64,000 nucleotides of DNA from Iris pallida (taxonomy: Eukaryota; Streptophyta; Magnoliopsida; Asparagales; Iridaceae): contig JANAVB010042336.1 of the NCBI GenBank assembly GCA_029216955.1, positions 1-64,000 on the forward strand, read 5' to 3'. Shown piece after piece: positions 60,283 through 64,000 of this stretch. A program made the translations under genes and the position numbers. The notes below the pieces were generated by a model. It had not been told where the DNA came from and searched no databases. It worked only from the letters and a program-made list of their open reading frames with translations. Positions within the stretch are counted from its first letter, which is position 1; each line of letters starts with the position of its first letter.

Positions 60283-60598
60283 GTGTGTCTGTGTTTACAG
60301 TGTGTGTGAAGTACAGTGTTCGAACCATCGACAGTTTCGCTTACTGTTCTATGTTTTATCTTGGATAGAAAGAGCAACAGTTCATGGTGCACTTCTCAGA
60401 GCTTCCTCTTCACGTCCTTCACCTTCTCGGGAACCTTTACGACGTCCGAAGAAAGTGAAGGACGTGAAAATGAAGCTCTCAGAAGTACACCCTGAACTGT
60501 TGCTCTTTCTATCCAAGATAAAACATACAACAATAATCGAAACTGTCGATGGTTCCGAACACTGCATTTCGCATTCACTGTAAACACATACACACATC
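60283..60598. repeat. Long inverted repeat (hairpin), about 150-bp arms
   Basis: The left arm (about 60283-60434) and right arm (about 60449-60598) are inverted copies, including GTTTTATCTTGGATAGAAAG and GAGCAACAGTTCA with their complements, separated by a loop of about 14 bp. Short ORFs on opposite strands here translate to almost the same peptide, which confirms the inversion. It lies in the 3' part of the CACTA element, downstream of the Transposase_24 gene on the same transcript side. Confidence 0.88.
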
Positions 60599-60909
60599 AT
60601 CACAAAAATACACATTATATTTTTTTAAAATTTCGGCAGCACCTCCTTTGTATATCAGATCATCGCTTATAACCCAGCGTAGGTATATTTGTCATCTCCA
60701 TCGCAGATATCACAAAGTAAATATCACAATAAAAATATGAGGCAGTGCAAAGTAAATATCACAGACACACATCCTCACAAACATCCAATAGAGTCAAATA
60801 AAAATGGAAGATGATAAAAAGTCTCCCACCAAGTGTATAAACAAAAGTGTACCAATAAACAATTTGCCCATAGGGCCAATACATACAAGTCATAAAAAAA
60901 TCAATAAAA
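60599..60909. other. CACTA 3' region between hairpin and gene
   Basis: AT-rich, presumably the 3' UTR of the Transposase_24 gene. A duplicated GTAAATATCACA word is at about 60717 and 60752. No ORF recognised. Confidence 0.45.
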
Positions 60910-62863
60910 TTACTGCGGACCCCTGCCGCGCAACTGGGATAGAATGTAGTCATACTGCTCCTGGGTGAGCTGCACCGTAGGGGCAGTAGGAGGCAGTGCA
61001 ATGTCTGGAGTCGACGCCGTCGATGGACCGGGAGGACGTATCTGCTCCATCTCTCGCAGTCGCTCACCATAAACAGCAAGGGTACTCACCACCCTCTCAG
61101 TACTCGCCTCAAGCGAAGCCGAAACCTGAGTGAGTGAGGCAGATATGCTCCTCTGCGATCCCTCCAGCTCGACCTGTCTACGCTCTGTGCGCTGCGTAGA
61201 CTCGGTGAGCGTGTGCAAGCTGGCAGCTATAGCCTGATGCAGACTCATCAGCTCTTGTATACTGCGCTCGACCGCATCAAATCGTCCGGTAACGATCGGA
61301 GGGTCGGATCGTCGCTCGACCGCATCAGAAATCTGCTACTGCAACTCGCGACACAGCTCCTCGATCTGACGACGAATATCCTCAGCTCGTGACAACGCCT
61401 GCAAAGCCGGAGACTGCGCATTGACAAAGGGGGCCCGGGATGACTCCGAAGCCAAATACGCACCGTAGGATCCCGTACCATAGTACGTACCCTTCTGAAG
61501 ATCGCCAATGGCGGTCATCCAGAGCTCGTCCTGCGATGGAGCTGTAGGCGGCTGGGAGGAACTACCAGCCCCTCCCTCTGCTGGCGCACTAGCAGCAGCA
61601 GCCGCCTCCTGCTGTAGCCGAACAAACTCGGCCTAGAACATGTTTGCTAACGTGTAAGTGTTTGCTAAAGTCTATATTGATATCTATTTTTCTGTTTTCT
61701 AAATTATAGTAAATTAATATAAAGAATAGAACGTACATATGCCTGTATCGCCCTCTCGTCAATGAACTCCCCAGCCCTCCGATGGGTGACCAGGAAGACG
61801 GTCACCATGTTCGGGTCCTCACCCTTTTTTACCTGTTAAAATATATTATCTATTATTAGTATTAAATATTCTATCGAACTATATATAAATTAATGTCCGT
61901 CATAGAAAACGTACCAGACGATGAAAATGCTCCGTCATCGGAATGGAGCCACCACACCACTTACCGGCGCTCGACCGCACCACCTTGGCCTTGTCAGACC
62001 GCTCCTGGTACTTGGGCTCGCTGAATCTAGCCTTCATCGCAGCCCACTGATCTGGCGTGATCCAACCATGGATCGGCTCTCTGAAGCGATCACGATACTT
62101 CTAGTCGTGGATCGCATCACGGATGAGCTTGGCTGCGACGGCAGAAAATTGGCCCTCGATCCTCGCCGCCCGGTGTGGTGGATAGAAATAGGTCCTCTAC
62201 AAGAAGTAAAATACAAAAGTTGTATAGTATACACAAATGATTATTAAAATTTAAAAATAAACAAAATTTTTACCTTGAAGTGGGCGAACCAAAAGGCCTT
62301 CCTATCTGCGGGAGCATCTGAGTAGTTAATCCAAGGCCCACCATAGTTCTGCCTCAGAAATACCCCCAGCTGTCTCTGTACTGCAGAAGGCCGATATCTA
62401 TACAATAATAATTTTTCATGAATATATATGTACATATAATCATTTGAAAAATATATATTAATTAATTAACTTACTTCATAGGCCCGTCCGTCCAAATCTC
62501 CATACGCGTCTCGCCCAGGGGAGCGCATGGAAGGTCGCTCTCACCTCCTGCCTGGACAGGATCAGTCTGATCGCCGTCCTCCATATGCTCGGCGTCGGCT
62601 CCCACCATAGAGCCGTCGACAGGAGGAATGCTGGACGGGGGATCAGGGATGCTGGACGCAGGATCAGGAAGGCTGGACGACGAGGGAGGAGTCAACAACC
62701 TGCTGGAACTGCCCTGTCCCGGTAATGGACCGGGAACAGAACGGTACACTGGCATACTCGGAGATGAGAATGAGGGTACGGAACTGCCCTCTCCATCCCC
62801 AGGCCAAGGCTGACGGGACTGCCTAATGTAAAATCCTCCGCGTCGTCCTCCTGGTCTAGTCAT
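60910..62863 (-). pseudogene. CACTA Transposase_24 (Ptta/En/Spm) gene, 5 exons, two stops
   Basis: Exons in transcript order: 62475-62863, 62274-62397, 61915-62196, 61737-61832, 60910-61632 (538 codons, all GT-AG, phases consistent). The start is MTRPGGRRGG. Exon 1 encodes a Ser/Pro-rich N-terminus. Exons 2-4 carry the plant En/Spm transposase domain (NYGGPWINYSDAP, KWCGGSIPMTEHF, GEFIDERAIQAY). Exon 5 encodes a coiled coil. The family is the second, DNA-binding protein of CACTA elements. Stops at 62101-62103 (TAG) and about 61333-61335 (TAG) interrupt the frame, and both can be read as single C:G to T:A changes. No indels, so decay is recent. Confidence 0.85.
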
Positions 62864-63065
62864 ACCTGATAATAACATATGACAATAAAACAAAAATATA
62901 TATTTATATGATAGACATCACAGATTTTTGAAAAATATCATGGTCACAGATAAAAGTGTCACTAAAGTGTCACTAAAGTGTCACAGATTTATTATTACAA
63001 AAATACATATTTATATGATAGACATCACAGATTTTAATCCTCTTCTGAAAATTCATCTAGTTCGT

Positions 63066-64000
63066 TTAGCTCATATTCTTCTTCTTTTCCTCCTCTACAT
63101 CTTCACTTTCATCTTCATCTTCCTCTTCAGATAATTCTACTTCTTCTACACAATTAGATGTGTAATGAGGAACTTCCGTCGTGTCCACTTCTATAATATT
63201 TGTTACAAGAGGTAGTTCATCTTGTTGATAAGCTATATCATAAACCTCAAAGGTATTTCTAGCTTTGGTCTTGCATACTACCCACCAGTCCGACCTTGTT
63301 GTTCCCCGTTTAGGATAACTTGTGAAGTACACGAGCTGAGCCTGACTTGATAGACAAATGGTTCATAGGCTTGATATCACGCCGATAGTTTATATCAACA
63401 AGACCGTGCTTGTCTACTTTCCAACCTTGACCTTCAATCGGATCGAACCAATTACACCTGAATAACACAATCTTAGCAGGATCTATTCCATAACTATATG
63501 TCAGCTCCACGATCTCCCGTAGCACGCCATAGAAATCGTTGCCCGTATCAACATCTTTGTAGTTCGAAGATCTGATACACAAACAGCTGTTTTTGGTGGA
63601 GTCGAGATCCACAAAGTTGTCTCTGATCGGGAAAGTTGTTGACTTGAACCTAAACCCATTAACACAGTAGCTTGGCCATATTTTTGCAGCATAAATTGGT
63701 CCCTTGGCTATCGTTCTAATAGACTCATTCTCAAGTCTTGCGTATGGACGATCGACCTAAATACCACGAAAAAAGCAATTAAGCTCATTCTCAATCAAGT
63801 GCATATACAGAAAGGTAATTACAGAGTTCTGAAGTCTTACATATGCACTCAACCATGATGGAAAATGCCTCATTTCTTGTTCTAGTTCTTCTTCTGTTAT
63901 GTGTGGCCTACCTGACCTCATCATCATTAAATATGCTGAAAACAACATCGTGCAATTAATGTAATAATATAATCAACACTATTAAAATAATGTAGACGTA
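63066..64000 (-). pseudogene. CACTA TNP2-type transposase, C-terminal exons
   Basis: An exon at 63841-63935 (AYLMMMRSGRPHITEEELEQ...) and a last exon from 63758 down to the stop at 63066. The last exon encodes the DUF4216-type C-terminal domain found in plant TNP2 transposases (NDFYGVLREIVELTYSYG, LFRCNWFDP, KVDKHGLVDIN), then an acidic tail. A frame break near 63350 (probably two small deletions) separates the domain from its continuation FTSYPKRGTTRSDWW. The catalytic part lies outside the window. It is the upstream gene of the CACTA pair, 202 bp from the start of the Transposase_24 gene. Confidence 0.82.

Larger units (their letters stand above)
59858..64000 (-). mobile_element. CACTA (En/Spm) transposon, one end and 4 kb of interior
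   Basis: Contains the C-terminal exons of a TNP2-type transposase and a Transposase_24 gene, both minus strand. The left edge is marked by the switch from copia gag to subterminal repeats of GTCGCTA/GCGACGT words (about 59858-60245). The outermost bases read CGCTA, not CACTA, so the terminus has mutated or lies a few bases away. The other end lies beyond the window. Confidence 0.85.

Overview
The window is nuclear DNA of a flowering plant. The evidence is an 11-exon gene for a TPR co-chaperone of the OEP61/TPR7 family, GT-AG introns throughout, and a dense set of angiosperm transposon families: Ty1/copia, Ty3/gypsy Tat and Tekay/Del, CACTA, hAT and PIF/Harbinger MITEs. The species cannot be told from the sequence.

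Layout. 1-78: last codons of an unrecognised plus-strand gene. 1857-22891 (minus): the OEP61/TPR7 gene, stretched over 21 kb mainly because intron 1 (9.7 kb) holds a decayed copia element (14135-21697, TSD ATTTC), which itself holds a hAT MITE, and a second hAT MITE lies beside it. Intron 4 holds minisatellites and a hAT-like element. The gene looks normal except for two opposite 1-nt frameshifts in its largest exon. 22892-30818: no gene. This is a MITE field with several elements bounded by exact target-site duplications, very low-complexity tracts (poly-C, GGN, TTAATG) and AT-rich DNA.

30819-64000: a stack of nested transposons. The lowest layer is a minus-strand Ty1/copia gag remnant, split into 30819-31520 and 59402-59857. 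A 27.9-kb Tat-lineage Ty3/gypsy element (31521-59401, TSD CTATT) sits in it. That element was in turn split by a 10.4-kb Tekay/Del chromovirus (43321-53709, TSD ACCAG). A CACTA transposon (from about 59858 past the window end, minus) lies on the other side of the copia remnant, with a Transposase_24 gene, the 3' end of a TNP2-type transposase gene, and a 150-bp-arm inverted repeat.

The Tat element is the most interesting object. Its minus strand carries one uninterrupted reading frame of about 3,000 codons (leader ORF, gag, protease, RT, RNase H, a second archaeal-type RNase H, integrase), broken only by stop codons that can all be read as C-to-T changes. Its plus strand carries an antisense module between pol and the 3' LTR. 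This module is a three-exon plant-mobile-domain (PMD) gene with its own TATA box, followed by a second small reading frame with its own TATA box and an eight-copy AACGG-core repeat array directly upstream. Both retrotransposons are nonsense-riddled and are unlikely to be autonomous today.
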